This document shows, piece by piece, positions 22,057 to 35,081 of a stretch of 64,000 bases of DNA. Position 1 is the stretch's first letter. Every line of letters begins with the position of its first letter. The notes below the pieces were generated by a model that was not told where the DNA came from, made no database searches, and was given only the letters and a program-made list of their open reading frames with translations. This stretch comes from Apiospora phragmitis (lineage: Eukaryota; Ascomycota; Sordariomycetes; Amphisphaeriales; Apiosporaceae). The DNA is taken from the NCBI GenBank assembly GCA_038363925.1, contig JAQQWL010000001.1:682001-746000 (forward strand), given 5' to 3'. The position numbers and the translations under genes were made by a program.

Positions 22057-24390
22057 TCAGTCCGTCTTTCCGTTGGCGGTGTTGCCGAGGAAAGTGTCCT
22101 TCAGCTCCTTGATGGGAAGGTTGTCCATTTCCAGGCGGAACGAGCTGCGGTTCCTCCTAAGGCGGCCACGCAGCCAAGATCCGATGCCAAGAGCGAGACC
22201 TGCGAAACAGCCAATCGAAAGGTAAGGGTGCTCGGTGAAAGTTACACGCATGTCGAAGAAAACCTTCTCGAAGCTCGAGATGGTTAACTTGGGCTTGATC
22301 TTGGGCGGCGAAACGGTGACCTTGGAGATGGTCTCCAGGATTGATGTGCGCGAGGGCGTGATGTGGTGTCCAGTAATAGTCTGGTCCCAGTATCTACGGT
22401 TCTATAGAGATGTCAATAAAACGAGGTCTGCAAAATGGAAGTAGGAAAACTTACGTCTTCGTCATTGATGATGACGCGTTCGCCGTCCTTGACGTCGATA
22501 CCATAGGTAGTCCTGATCCATCTCTGCCAGAAAGTGCCATCGACCCAGGCAAAAGCCACCTCCTTGGTGTCCGACTTGTCCATATTGATGCGGATGCTCT
22601 TGGCAGCCCGCAAGGCGCGCTGGTCATTACGATCTTCGGCTTCTTCGATTCGGAGCTGCTTGGCGGCACGGAGGTCGGCTCTCTCAAGCTGGAACAATTG
22701 GATCTGCTTATCCATCCATTCCCCGGCCGCCATCTTCATCTCGTGCTTGGCCTGCAAGAATGACTCGTTCTCTTCCCTGTTAAGGATTCCGAGAACGACT
22801 ATCTTTCCGTCCATGATCTCTCGGGCATTGGATGCAGTGAGCTCAGGTACAATCGGCAGCCAGACGGACTTCATCCAGGTCAGCACTTGTCGGGTGTCTC
22901 GCATCTCTCTAGGCGTGAGAGGGTTGTAGTACGTAGGTCTTCCCTCACGAGACACCAGAAGTCGAGGCCAGGTCGTGATCTTGAACCTGTCATACAGTGC
23001 TTGATCTCTCGTCTTGACCAACTTGGCATGTCCAATCAGGCTCAAAGGAAGTCGTTCCAAAGCCATCATATCTTCCATTGTCGTAGCGTGGTCGTAAAAG
23101 TAGACGAAAATGACATCTTCCTTCTCCTCGAGAGCCTTGAACGACTCGGCATCGACATCTTGGACCCCGCCACAGATATCCAGAGCCTTCTCAGCATATT
23201 TGACGAAATCACCCAGTCCACGCAGACCGTCGTACTCGACACGCTCGCCACCCCTGAAGAAATGGATCGTGGGGTAACCGCGAACCCGAACATCCTTGCA
23301 CAATCTTGATTCGGCGTCGCAGTTGACCTCACCAATGTTGAGGCGTCCCTTCATCTCCTTAGCAAGCTGGGCCCAGCTCGGGGCCATGGCCTGGCAATGA
23401 TGACACCATGGTGCGTAGAACTTAATATACCAAGGCTCCTGAGTCATGGTTACAAGTGTCTGGAAGCTCTCAGCAGTGAGTGCGACAGACATTCCCTTCT
23501 CGTTGGGGGTTGAAGTAGGCTTCGCAGCCTTGGTGCCGAATGGGTTTGGTGGTGTCCAGGTGGGCTTGGTAGGCGTAGTGGGCTTCTTCTCGACTACGGG
23601 CTCAGGAATCTTGTCGTTCTTCTTCAGCTCGGAAGGTTTGTCGGCTTTTTCACCCTCCTTGTCATCTTTCTTACCGTCTTTCTTGTCGTCTTTCTTGTCG
23701 TCTTTCTTGTCGTCCTTCTTCGCTTCCGTAGTGGCGTCCTTAGCATCAGGAGAGTTGGTCGCACCAGGCTCGGGCAGGTTGAGTTCCTTGGGCCGAGTGC
23801 CAGGGAACGCCGCCTCCAGCTCCTTCTCGACAAGGCCTGCAATGGCTTTCATGGGTTTCCCACCCTTAATGAGATCCACGGCCTTGCCAGCTTTGTACAG
23901 AGTTGTCTGAGGGTACGAGGTAATTTCGTGCTTGGTGCACAAGTCGCCGTAGGCAATGCAGTTGAGTGTTGCGAATCTAATGTCATAATATCTCTCGAAC
24001 GGCGAGTCCGCAGACTTGATTTCCTGACTGGCGCTCGCGGGAGCACTTGAAGTATAGTAGTACTCATACAATGTTTGGTATGTCGGAGCAAAATCTATGC
24101 AGTGGGGGCACCAAGGGCTATGCAAGCGATCATCAGTCTCCAGTCATCGCGAACCAACAACGCTCAAGGGGCTTGTCGATTATCATACCTAAAGTATTTC
24201 ACTACCAAGTATTTCGTGACGTTGACCTCTTTGTCGAAATTGTCGGCCGTCAACTCGAGTAAGGCGGGACCTTCTTGCCATTGAAATGGGTGTTCTCTTT
24301 GGCGACATCGTCTGGGGCAGATGCGCCAATTGCCTGCGCGGCTCCGAGGACGGATGCGCCCAAGAGCAGCGCGAAAGAAGCGAGTCTCAT
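22057..24390 (-). CDS. ER transmembrane thioredoxin-domain protein (disulfide isomerase family; one apparent frameshift)
   Basis: Exons (-): 24189-24390, 22455-24117, 22057-22401. An N-terminal signal peptide (MRLASFALLLGASVLGAAQA) is followed by thioredoxin domain 1 with active site WCPHC and domain 2 with WCHHC (EPWYIKFYAPWCHHCQAMAP). Between them lies a low-complexity Lys/Asp linker (repeated KKDD) and a Pro/Thr stretch. A redox-inactive thioredoxin-like region and a charged helix follow, then a single transmembrane segment (YLSIGCFAGLALGIGSWLRG) and a short basic cytosolic tail. This is the topology of fungal Eps1/TMX-type ER isomerases that act on membrane or secretory cargo. The signal-peptide frame and the LLELTADNFDKEV frame differ by one missing base near 24261-24268. 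One added base gives VPPLLELTADNF and a spliced total of 2211 nt (736 residues). The rest of the gene is intact, so an assembly indel is the simplest reading. Confidence 0.88.
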
Positions 24391-25969
24391 GACGAATAGC
24401 CCGAGGAATTATACTACAACAAGAAACGAGCGTGCCAAATAGGAAAAGACGGTTTGGTCGGATTAAGCGAATTGAAGTATTCTCTGGCTGGCTCGGCCGC
24501 GCAAAACGAGAACCAGCAGAGTCTTGAGCGCGATGGGATTCGTCCAAGCCGGTCGAAGGAGTCGGGAGGAAGAAGCAAAGGGGTGGAGAGGTCTGGGTGT
24601 TGATTAATCGGACACGAGACAACTAATCGCGTTGGTTATCTGTTGGTGCAGATCTGCATCGGGGCTACTTCATGCGATACGAGAACACGGCGTGCGACGT
24701 CCCCCAAGGTGGTAAAGGAGCCTCAATATCCCGTGGAATGGGTTTTGTGTCGCGTTTCTAGAAAAAAAAAGGGAAGCCAAAATCGGGGATGAAACGTCAA
24801 AAATACAGAAGTCGCCTTGGCCCCCCAGAAAGAGTTGAGTTTGTACAATGATGGATGACGGAGAAAAAGAGCAGATGCAATGCAGGGCAGGGCAAGATCA
24901 GTGATACATCGGCCCAGCGCTTTACACTTTCAGGAGAGGGAGTTTAAGAGAGCCAACGGGAGCAGCGAGTCCGTGTGCCCCCATTAATCAAGGTCCATTG
25001 CTGTCTCGAACTCTTTGGCCTCCAGGCTGGCCAGAAAGCGCAATTCACCTCTCTCTCTCTTGCACTTCCAGGCTCCAAGCACCCCAAGCCCCAAGCAGGT
25101 ACATACGACTACGAAGGAGCGCTTGCCAAGGCTCTATCCAGGATTGTTACAGCTTCTACTCAAGGGTCCAGGTGTGTAATTGGTCAAAGGCTGCAGTGCC
25201 CCACTGCCAGCTGCGACGCCAGTTCTGCCAATTCGGTCCCCCTTTTTTGCTGCAGGTGTAGTCAGGTAAGTAAGTACATTCATGTTAGTTACCACGGATA
25301 CAACTAAGCACTGAAGTCTGCAGTTATAGTGGCATGGTACCTATATCATATTCAATACCGTTACTTATAGCTGTGCAAGCTATGATTCATGGTGGTTTAG
25401 CTGAAAGCACTTAAGGAGCCAGATGTCCGCTTGATGCTGGAATGATTTGATTGCAGGCTATGCTAGGCCCCTAATGTACCTATATGAAAAGAACCGTTCA
25501 ATTTAGTTAGGTTAACCTTAGGTAAGTGCCTGCAGGCAACGTGTAACAAGTGCTTACCAGCTATCCGTGCCTACCTTAAGGTTATTTTATCAACTTGGCT
25601 GACTGAGTTGGCTACCGGTCGACTCAAGAGCATTCTATGAATTGAATGTTTGATCTTGCAACTAGCTAATTCGGGGTCGTCGTGATATTCCCTTTTCTGA
25701 TGATTACGGTAGCAGTACTGTGCTGTGCCTGCCTGATTTGATAATTTGGAAAGATGCAAGTAAAGTACCCTAAAGTTGACATCCACTTTGTGTGCCTTAA
25801 CTCGCTGCATTTGTCAACCTTGAGTGAGCACAAGGCAACGGTGGGACGTGACAACCTCATTCCAACTTCAATTGTAGCTAGGCTTCCTGACCTGCCTGTT
25901 GATGCTGCAACTGCACAGTCCGGGCTGCACCCTTCTCCAACATTCACGCCTGCCTCAAGTGCAAACCCA
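24391..25969. promoter_or_regulatory. Divergent intergenic region, thioredoxin-domain gene / TDP1
   Basis: 1.58 kb between divergent starts. The frame of TDP1 is open upstream to 25754, but those residues look non-conserved, so the region is taken as promoter and 5' UTR. No repeats noticed. Confidence 0.4.
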
Positions 25970-27648
25970 ATGTCAGAACACCCTGCAAAACGTCGGCGTC
26001 TATCCGAAGGCCATGACCCACCACCCGCAGAAGTCGGCGCTGCCTCCGGATCCGGACGTGGGCCTGCTTCACTTGCCCGACCGATTAGCCCGCCTCCTAG
26101 GAAGAGGTTGGCACGGCAGGAAAGGGTAATGATACCCTCTCCGTTTCGGTTGACCACAATTCGTGATTTGCCAGCCGCCTCTAATATTGGGGCCGTATCC
26201 CTGCAGGACCTATTAGGCGATCCCCTGATCTTGGAGTGCTGGGATTTCAACTACCTTCACGACATTAACTTCTTGATGAACCACTTTGATGAAGATGTCC
26301 GGTCTTCGGTCAAAGTCCATGTTATGCATGGTTTCTGGAAACGAGAAGACCCAAATCGGGCTGCACTTGAGGTAAGACTCCGGATGTGCATGTGATTCTA
26401 GTGACACTCAAAATCAAAACAGACGGGCATGGGAGGTGAAATACTACTGACCTTGGCGTGAAATAGCAAGACGCTTCTGCTTTCAAGAATGTCGAACTCC
26501 ATACAGCCTACATGCCCGAGATGTTTGGTACTCACCATTCCAAGATGCTAATTTTGTTCCGGAACGACGACACGGCCCAAGTCGTCATCCATACAGCTAA
26601 TATGATCTCCAAGGATTGGACAAACATGACCAATGCTGTGTGGTCTACCCCAATGCTCCCCTTATTCAAAACGGAAGAGAACCAAGAGGAGAACCATGAT
26701 TTCACGACAGGAAGCGGCCATAAGTTCAAGTCGGACTTGCTGAGTTATCTAAGAGCCTACAACACAAAACGTAGTGTTTGCCGACCCCTGGCCGACTCAT
26801 TAGCGAAGTTCGACTTCTCTGCCGTTCGCGGCACCATCATCGCCAGTGTCCCAGGCAGACACGCTGTGGAGACGGATCCAAAGGAGACCCGCTGGGGCTG
26901 GGCGGCATTGAAACAAGCAATGCGGGCTATACCGGTCCAGCCAGGAAAGGCCGAAGTCGTGGTGCAAGTGTCATCCATCGCCACGCTTGGTGCAACCGAC
27001 AGTTGGATCCAACGCACCTTGTTTGACTCGCTCTCTTCGGCGGCAAAGTCCAGTTCTCGGCCCAGCTTCAAGGTTGCGTTTCCAGACGCATCGGAGATCC
27101 GGAGATCTCTGGACGGGTATGCCTCAGGGGGGTCAATCCACACCAAAATCCAGTCGGCACAACAAGCCAAACAACTTCAGTACTTACGGCCAATATTCTG
27201 CCACTGGGCAAACGACTCAGAAAAAGGAGTTGAGCTGGCCAAAGGCGTAGCAGTACGAGATGCGGGTCGGAAGCGTGCAGCTCCCCATATAAAGACATAT
27301 ATCCGTTATGGTGAGAAGTCTATCGACTGGGCTCTGCTGACTTCAGCAAACTTGTCGAAGCAGGCTTGGGGTGAGGCACAGAGCGGCTCTAAGGAGATCA
27401 GAGTCGCCTCCTGGGAGATTGGCGTGCTGGTTTGGCCAGAGCTGCTTGCCGGCAATGCAAAAATGATTGGTACCTTCAAGACAGATTCGCCATCCGCCGG
27501 CGAGCTCGAAGGCGACTTCCCTCTTGTCGGACTGAGGATCCCATACAATTTGCCGCTGCAAACGTACGGAAAGGATGAAGCACCTTGGGTTGCCACAATG
27601 GCATATACGGAACCTGACTGGACGGGAATGACCTGGGAGGGTTGGTAA
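25970..27648 (+). CDS. TDP1: Tyrosyl-DNA phosphodiesterase 1
   Basis: Removes stalled topoisomerase I peptides and other adducts from DNA 3' ends. Exons 25970-26371 and 26467-27648 (95-nt intron); 527 residues. Start chosen at MSEHPAKRRRLSEG, which puts a nuclear-localisation-like KRRR at the N-terminus as in many Tdp1 proteins; an in-frame Met at 25754 exists but adds 72 residues without family features. Two HKD-like motifs of the phospholipase D superfamily lacking the Asp, as in Tdp1: H158-S-K160 (GTHHSKMLILFRND) and H408-I-K410 (APHIKTYIRYG), followed by the SANLSKQAWG motif. DFNYLHDINFLMNHF and HTANMISKDWTNM are further Tdp1-typical segments. Next to a genuine phospholipase D gene, but the two belong to different branches of the superfamily and converge. 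Confidence 0.96.
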
Positions 27649-28132
27649 AGTTTCTAGAACCGACGGAAGAAAGGGGGTTAGTACGTAGTAGGAACACTTC
27701 TCTAGCATAAGCCGTGCTTATAATAAAACGTCAGCGCTTTGTTACCACTTCGGCCTGTTCAACTCGCATCATTGCTATGGATATGCCGCCCTGATATGTT
27801 ACAAGGTACGGCGATGCAGATAAAGGTATGCGGTTGGTATGATATTCAAAACCTAAATCGCAGGTGGACACACCATGAACACAGGTCAGAGCGTCTTCAA
27901 CTGTTCATTCCGCACAATGATTGATCACATTATTGATCCTTGAAATATACAAGACCCATATTGCAATACCCGTAAGAAGATGAACCATTCATTGAACACG
28001 AACGGCAGATAGAAAGAAGAGCTGTAAATTTTCAGTCATACGGCCTACGTTACGATAGATTGAAGGGTTTTCACGCCCCTGACGCACGCCTTTTTCCTTC
28101 TTTTCAAAGTCCACCAAACTCTGACTAACGAC
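27649..28132. other. Convergent 3' spacer
   Basis: 484 bp between the stops of TDP1 (+) and the phospholipase D gene (-); nothing else is visible. Confidence 0.4.
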
Positions 28133-31100
28133 TTAAGTGTAGACAGTCTCAGTGAACTTGTTGAAGGACATGCCCTCCTTGGCCATATCATCACCGAGCT
28201 CGATGAGGAACTCGAGGGGCATCTCAACGAGCATGCCGCGGATCCGGTTGAGCCAGTCCTTGACCTCGCGGACGCCGCCCGGGAACTTCTCGCGCACGAC
28301 GTGCCCGTACGGGACCCGGCCGCGCTTCTCCTCCTCGGACATGTCCTCCTCGGCGCCGGGGACGATGAAGTGGCGGCTGAAGAAGTCATCGTACTGCTCC
28401 CAGTTGCGGACGTGGTCCGAGGGGACCGGGTGGAAGACCTTGTTGAAAACCTCGGTGTTGGAGCGCGCCGTGCCCGTCCAGAGGTCCCAGAACTCGCGCG
28501 ACATGGGATCGTGGACGAGACGGTCGGCGGGGGAGTCGAAGTCGTACTGCTGCGGGTCGCGGTCGATGGGAGTCCAGTTTGCGTTGGGGCGGTCATGGGG
28601 CTGTATTCTTGTCAGTCTTCTTCTCCCTTGTTCATGGACATCGTGGAAATGAATAGTGTGCTAAGAATGTTTCTTACCTGGTGAGGCAAGAGGCCAAGAT
28701 GCTTTCTCCAGAGCTGGCGGCGCAATGTGGTGGCAAACTTGGAGGCCTGGTAGGGCTGCCCATTCATAGCCGACTCGACGGTCTCTCCACCCTCGATTAC
28801 AACGGCGATCTCGGAATCTAAGAACATAATAGTAAGTATAGAGGCCAAATAACCCGAAATCAGACCACTCACCATGTGTACCAAGCTGCGAACGGTCGTT
28901 CAGGTTCGCGGATCCGCAGATCACAAGACGATCATCGGCGATCAAGACCTTGGAGTGAATGTAGAGCTCCTCGCTTACGAAAGCGTTCAGCTCAGACTCT
29001 TCATCGCCATCCCATGCGGCATCTGTGTGTCCGTTGGTGTTAGTGATTATATGTGGACATATGTGGATGAGAACCTAGATAGCACGAGGGGTTCTTACTG
29101 TGCAAATCAGGGCCTGCGTTCATATAGCAATCCGCGATGGAGTCCCAGGTCAAGTCCTTGGCGTCATTGGTCGCCTCCTGGTAACGCTCATACTGGCCGC
29201 CGTAGCCGCCCTCACGCGCGTCGGATCGCTCGCCATAGGGGTAAGCGCCCGCACCCACCATGTCGTCGTGCTCGCGGCGAGCACCTTCGTACGAAACTCC
29301 GCTCTCATTCTCTACCCTGCTCATAGTGGAGGAAGTATTGATGCGGTCGTAGTTGCGAAGGTTGTAGAAGGTGATGTAGCGTCTTGGGTCCTCGACGCCT
29401 TGCTTCTGCAGTGCTTCCATGATGCTGTAACCGCCTCGGTTGATGGACTTGTACTGGTACTCCATGATAGCCCGTGTGCCCAAGGCACCGTCGGACTTCA
29501 AGTCCCCAGCGAAAGCCGGCACGGCGGGCATCAGAACAATGACGCGGAACTCCTCGCCGGCCTGGTGGGCTCTAGCAATACGATCCACAATCGCCCGGCC
29601 AATCTTGTTATCGACAGGATGTTGCTCGTCACACGTAGCTGTGATGAAGAACTGTAATTTCTTAGTACAATTCATATTTCCACAGATGTGTGCCCTGAAA
29701 TACCTGGTTCTCCATATAGACGAAATGACGGGCGTTTCCAATTGCCTCAATGTAGGCATTCGCAATGGAGTGCTCAGTCGGATGGCCCGCAGACCACTCC
29801 GTACAGCTGGCATTGGTGAGTATGTTTATCTCCGTTTTCAAGCAAGGGTTTGGGGGCTATACCTTCGGCAAAGTTGGATGGAGAGGTTTGATGAACCGCC
29901 ACCCTGCTGTCCACCGAATTCGCGTTGGCCATCGCCTCCTGGCCCGCCCATGTAACTTGAAATTCCGTGCTGCAGGCGATGGCGGAAGCCACCTTCCGGG
30001 TGAGGTGCTCCACGGTCTTCAGGACCAACAAGTCCTCCCGTACTGGAAACCACAGGCTCGTACTTTCCGGGGTCTTTTCCGTTGTACTTCTGCTCCAAGA
30101 TAAAGTTCCTGATCTCATAAGTACACATCAAAAGCAACCTGAACGGATAAACAATAGCTTACCAGCGATCAGAAAAGTGATCGATCAGATTGTTGACGAT
30201 AGGTCCGTTGAGCGAGATCGAAATGTCCGACCAACCCATGCGAGAACTCTGAGTGCGGTCGACTATGTCTGCATTAGAGTAGAGTTATCTTTGGGGAGTC
30301 TGGTGCTACTCACGTTTGTTGTGATCCCAATCGTTGACGCCCTCGAAGTCATATATTCTCGCGTTGTTGTACTATTGTGTCGATGGAGATTAGTCTTTAT
30401 ATGCGGGAGTGAATCACTTTGGATGTGCTGGGAAATACTGACATCTTGGCCGGGCCAGATAATAGCATCCAGGTTTCCTGGATGAGCGTCAGCAATTGGG
30501 TGAGTGTTAGTATCCCATCTACCGAAGCACATGTCAAGGCCACCCATAAAGGCAATTGTGCGGTCGATAACGCAGAGCTTCTCGTGATGTGCCCAGTAGA
30601 GAACAACATCGCCAGCAGATCCATAGAGGGTCTGCAAAGCATCACCAGAGATCTTCGAGAGGGCTGCAGCATTTAGTTTCTCCGCCAAGCCCTGGATTTC
30701 GGCCTCAAGATCGGCCTTTGCGTCATTAACGCTAGGGATATGATCTGGATGTCTGAAGACCTGTACAATCAGAGTCAGCCACGGGAGGACCAAACAGTAT
30801 ATCTAGATATACTGAAAAACAGAATTTCCCCCGCTTACGATGGCGGTCGTCGGAGGCTCGAACGTACCTTGATATTGGGATGCATGCCTTCGAGATGGTG
30901 TCTAGTGTGCTATATGTAGTTGTTAGTATATAACACGAACCGGCAAAGTCCGAGAGGCGCAACATACCGCTGAGTCCACTGAAGGTCTCGTCGTCAGTAT
31001 ACGTTATGTTATATCAAAGGGCCTAAAAGACTTACATGTCAACGCTTGAGTTACTTCCTTGTAGACAATGATGTTGACCTTGACCCCCCTCTCAGCCGCA

Positions 31101-31524
31101 GCCCGGAGCATGTGGTCCAGCCGGTACTGCTCATTGCGCGAAGGGGGTCTTCTGAGATAGAGCTCGGGGCTTAGCCACCAATCGAGAATATAAATGCTCT
31201 CTCGGGCCTCTGCGTGCAACGTCAGGACGCATTCAGCTCGGATGTATAGATTCAAAGCTTACGCTCGAGGGCTACGGAAACTGCCCAGAAATACGAGGCG
31301 CCATCGACGAACCACTTCACACCGCCAGAAGAGGGGGGTGCGAAGGACTGGAAACGATGGGTTTGGCGAACCTCATCCTGCTGCTGAATCTGTTGAGTGA
31401 AGTGGCCGTCTTCTTCATGGGGCTGCTCTTCTTGGGGGTGTTCCTCATGGCGTCCTTCCCTGTGGAATACCTCGTCGAACTTGTGTTCAACCTTCTCCTC
31501 CAGCTTGTGGAGTAGTCTATCCAT
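28133..31524 (-). CDS. Phospholipase D, short form without PX/PH domains
   Basis: Hydrolyses phosphatidylcholine to phosphatidic acid and choline. Thirteen exons (-): 31263-31524, 31036-31209, 30968-30978, 30868-30909, 30443-30760, 30314-30371, 30163-30268, 29863-30108, 29704-29806, 29099-29651, 28873-29022, 28678-28817, 28133-28600. All introns are GT-AG, and the sum is 2631 nt, 876 residues, with an unbroken frame. Exon 3 is an 11-nt microexon supplying LDSA. First HKD motif [20 protein letters not shown] (exon 5) and second [20 protein letters not shown] (exon 11), both with the full HxKxxxx[41 protein letters not shown] and the hydrophobic MENQFF support family assignment. The N-terminus is a short acidic/His helix ([20 protein letters not shown]), not the PX-PH module of Spo14/PLD1. 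A Gly/Tyr-rich insert lies in exon 10. Divergent from ESF1. Confidence 0.95.
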
Positions 31525-32739
31525 CGTCAAGATGTAGATAGGAATAGACGAGGGGGTGAGGGGGTGGGGTCACACTGTTGTTTACAGACGGATCAAGAGT
31601 AAAAACAACCTCTTTAGCAAGGAAACATGCACAAGTGGTTGTGATAAGAAATAAAAAGGAAGAGAAGATCCTATTTGTAACCCAGGATCGCTCGCCTACA
31701 GCCTGGTGAGATCAGCCGGCAGATGTCACGTTGAAACAAGATTACTTAAAGCTGGAGGGGCCACGCTTGACTGGCAATGTGGCATGCATCACAGAGGAAC
31801 TAACCAACAGCCAATGGCTTCGGCTCGTCCCATGTTTCGTTGTCGGTCTGCCCTATCCTAGTTTGGTCTGGGACGCCAGGGTGGAAGCCAGCTCAGAATA
31901 CTGGCACCAGCTTGACTTATTCCACTCCATCATAGGGTGGTTCATGCTCGAGCAGTGGAGATCAAACTGCGATGGGGAAACACGATCAACCTGGGACATT
32001 GAATATCTTGCTTGTGAATACGAGGAGGGGGACTGGGAATGCATGGAAGAGACAAATCAACCCATGTTCATAACTGGTTTCACCAACGCCTTCTTCATAC
32101 CCCTTAATGCTCGGGAATGGTGTTTGTGTTGCAAGCGCGTCCATTTGACGTATGTATGCACATCCCAACCCCCACAAGCCCAGGCGTGTACACGTACGGC
32201 GTCTAGTAACCTGTTAGGTGGTGGTAAGCTTCCATGGTGCAAACAAGCTTCTGCTGAACGTCAAGCCTGAAGATGAAGGTCACACTCGTAGGTCACATTT
32301 GTATGTCAAACCTACACTTTGACGCTCGATGCACGGGTCAAGCGGCTACAAATACCGCAATCATGGTTGTTACTCATTATACCTATAGGATATATCTTCC
32401 AGTCGCTTTTTGTCACTGGGAGGTATTCGTTCGTTCAGCGGCTGGGATTGGTGGGGAACTGGTCCCCTCGATCTTGAATGCAATGGTGGGGTTATGAAAT
32501 CGAATGCTCTCACCGCCCTGGCAGAAATTTATCGTTTCCACTTTATTTTTGAAGATAGCGTACTGTAGATACGGAAGTTTGCGCGCTGGAGTCGAGGATA
32601 ATTCTCAATTCCTCAGCAAGAGTCGTACTGTAGGGCTTACGCATGTGCAGTTGGGAAGAAATTGATTCATTCAATCCGTTTACTACCTGAAATACTACCA
32701 ACCTTCTGAAGGGCTTCTTCTTAGGAGAAGCTATCGAAC
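31525..32739. promoter_or_regulatory. Divergent intergenic region, phospholipase D / ESF1
   Basis: 1.2 kb between divergent starts. A 179-codon frame at 31731-32270 (+) is open but has no signal peptide, domain or splice support, and its end looks like random sequence, so I do not annotate it as a gene. Confidence 0.35.
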
Positions 32740-34846
32740 ATGGTCAAGAAGACACAGAAAGCCGGCAGCGGCAAAGGCTCTGCTATCACCGATTCCCGAT
32801 TCGCCAACTTCCAAACAGATGAGAGGTTCCGCCTGCCATCAAGGAAACTTGGCAAGACCAAGGTCGATTCGCGATTCTCGAAAGTGCTGAAAGACGACGA
32901 ATTCACAGCCGCTGCGACTGTGGATAGGTATGGAAGGAAACTTAAGGCCGACAGCAAGAAGGAAGCCTTGAAGAAGCTATACGAAGCATCCGACGATGAA
33001 GACGACGACGAGGATGATATCAAAAATGTGGAAGTTGACGATGACGAAGTCGTTGAGAAAGAGCTGAAGAAAGCCAGCAAGAACTATGATCCAGCGCGTG
33101 GCGGTGGCTTTTCTTCATCGGAGTCAGAATTCGACTCTGAAAGTGACGAAGAAGAGGAGGAGACTGCTGGAGAAGCCGCCACAAAAGCATCGTCGAGCAT
33201 GCAACGTCTACGCGATGAAGAGGCCGAGGTCGAAACAGGCGAAGTGACGAGCCGGCTTGCTGTTGTCAATATGGACTGGGACCACGTCAAGTCTCAAGAT
33301 CTCATGGCGTTATTCTCTAGCTTTGTCCCGAAAGGCGGCAAAATTGAGAGGATATCGGTATATCCTAGCGAATTTGGCAAGGGTAGGATCGAGCGGGAAG
33401 AGCTTGAAGGCCCGCCCAAGGAGATCTTCAAGAAGAAAGTGGATTCAGAGGACGAGGAGTCGGAAGACGAGCCTGAAGATGGTGATTCTGACGAGGACGA
33501 GGACGAAAAAATCAAACAGGATCTGCTAAAGGAGGAGGATGCCGACGACTTCAACAGCGATGCGCTTCGGAAATACCAACTCGACCGATTACGATATTAT
33601 TACGCCGTTGTCGATTGTAATAATGAGGCTTGCGCAGAGAGCATCTACCAGGCGACAGATGGTACAGAATACCAAACTACTTCAAATTTCCTTGACCTTC
33701 GCTTTATCCCCGACGGTGTCACTTTCGACGATGAGCCTCGAGATTCCTGCACCGAAGTCCCTGCATCATACCGGCCAACCGAATATGTTACCGACGCGCT
33801 GCAGCACAGTAAGGTCAAGTTGACTTGGGAGTAAGTCCAGCTACAATGAGATTAACGATAGCAAACGCTGACCCGGTGTTATTAGCATGCATCCCGAAGA
33901 AGCTTCTCGAAAGGAAGATATTAAGCGAGCGTTCACAGGCAGCCGCTCCGACATTCAAGAAAACGATCTTCGGGCTTATCTTGCAAGCGACAGCGAAGAC
34001 TCAGATGCTGGTGCCGATGGGCTTGAGGCGGACGACGGAGCACATGCCGACGAGCCCAAGCTAAGCAAGAAGGAGCTTGCCCGGCAACGAATGCGCGAGG
34101 CACTTGGCCTCGGAGCTGAGGCATCTACCAAATCATCTAAGAAAGAGCCTACAGGCGAAATGGAGATGACTTTCACTACCGGTGACTTGGACGGCAACGA
34201 GACCAAGACAGACGCGCCCGAAGACGAGACCACAGTTGAACGGTACATGCGAAAGGAGCGGGAAAGGAAGGCTGCCAAGAAAGATAAATCTCTTTCTAAA
34301 CGCGAAGGTGCTAAGCCGGCTAAAGCTTCTAAAGAAGACAGCACAGAACAGGATGGGGACGTTGGTTTCGATGACCCCTTCTTTACGACGGAAGGACCGG
34401 TCAAGGTTTCCAAGACCTCCCAGAAGAAGGAGGAGCGTCTGAAGAAGCGGGCTCAGAAAGAAGCCGAAGCTACCGAAGACGCCGCCGAGAAGGCTCGGCT
34501 GCAGAAGCTCATGGCTGATGACTCGGCGGGTGCCGCCGAGCACCTGGATCATTTCGACATGAACGAGATTGCTCGGGCCGAGAAGCAAAAGGACAAGAAG
34601 AACAAGAAGAAGCAGAAGAAGGACGGTGCCGAGGACCGCGGCGGCCTGCAGCAGGACTTCGAGATGGACGTGACGGACGAGCGGTTCAAGAAGGTCTTTG
34701 AGAACCACGAGTTTGCCATCGACCCGTCCGACCCCAAGTTCCAGGCCACGCCTGGTATGAAGAAGCTGCTGCAAGAGAGGAGGAAGCGAACTACTGGCGA
34801 GGAAGGGGGATCGGAACGATCTAACAAGAAGGCTCGTAGGAATTAA
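32740..34846 (+). CDS. ESF1: Esf1, nucleolar pre-rRNA processing protein
   Basis: Esf1 is needed for 18S rRNA maturation in the small-subunit processome. Exons 32740-33830 and 33886-34846; the 55-nt intron splits the Asp codon in KLTWD-MHPEEASRKEDIKRAF. Spliced product 683 residues. N-terminus KAGSGKGSAITDSRFANFQT with DSRFANFQTDERFRLPSRK, then KTKVDSRFSKVL and DEFTAAATVDRYGRK, all Esf1-typical. Long acidic Ser/Asp/Glu tracts follow, then an RRM-like globular centre (RLAVVNMDWDHVKSQDLMAL ... SEFGKGRIEREELEGPP) and VDCNNEACAESIYQATDGTE. The C-terminus is a Lys-rich coiled region with the NUC153-like motif DERFKKVFENHEFAIDPSDP before a basic tail. The last gene before the second RIP island, which begins about 200 bp downstream. 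Confidence 0.95.
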
Positions 34847-35044
34847 ACCAATAGATGTATTACTTGCTGTTTATGAGGCCAATGCAAGATATACTCGGTA
34901 CTGTTCATGTATAGAGAGAACAAAATCGAACATTTGACTAATGCGATAATTCGTCACCATGATTGTGCATGCTGGACCCCTGTTGTCTTGCGATAGATGG
35001 ACGAGTAAGAGACGCGCCTAGGCATTAAATTATAAGCTAATATG

Positions 35045-35081
35045 TAACGTATTTTATAAGCGAATTAAATACTTTCGCTAC
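35045..35081 (+). repeat. Left terminal inverted repeat, RIP-mutated copy
   Basis: Begins TAACGTATTTTATAAGCG. Relative to the right TIR every difference is a RIP-type transition (C-to-T at seven positions, G-to-A at one). Confidence 0.85.

Noticed and set aside
25570..26250. Minus-strand frames overlapping the start of TDP1
   Set aside because: They are antisense shadows of the TDP1 N-terminal exon.
31731..32270. 179-codon open frame on the + strand between phospholipase D and ESF1
   Set aside because: No domain, signal peptide or splice support; the composition of its end looks random, and it occupies a shared promoter region.
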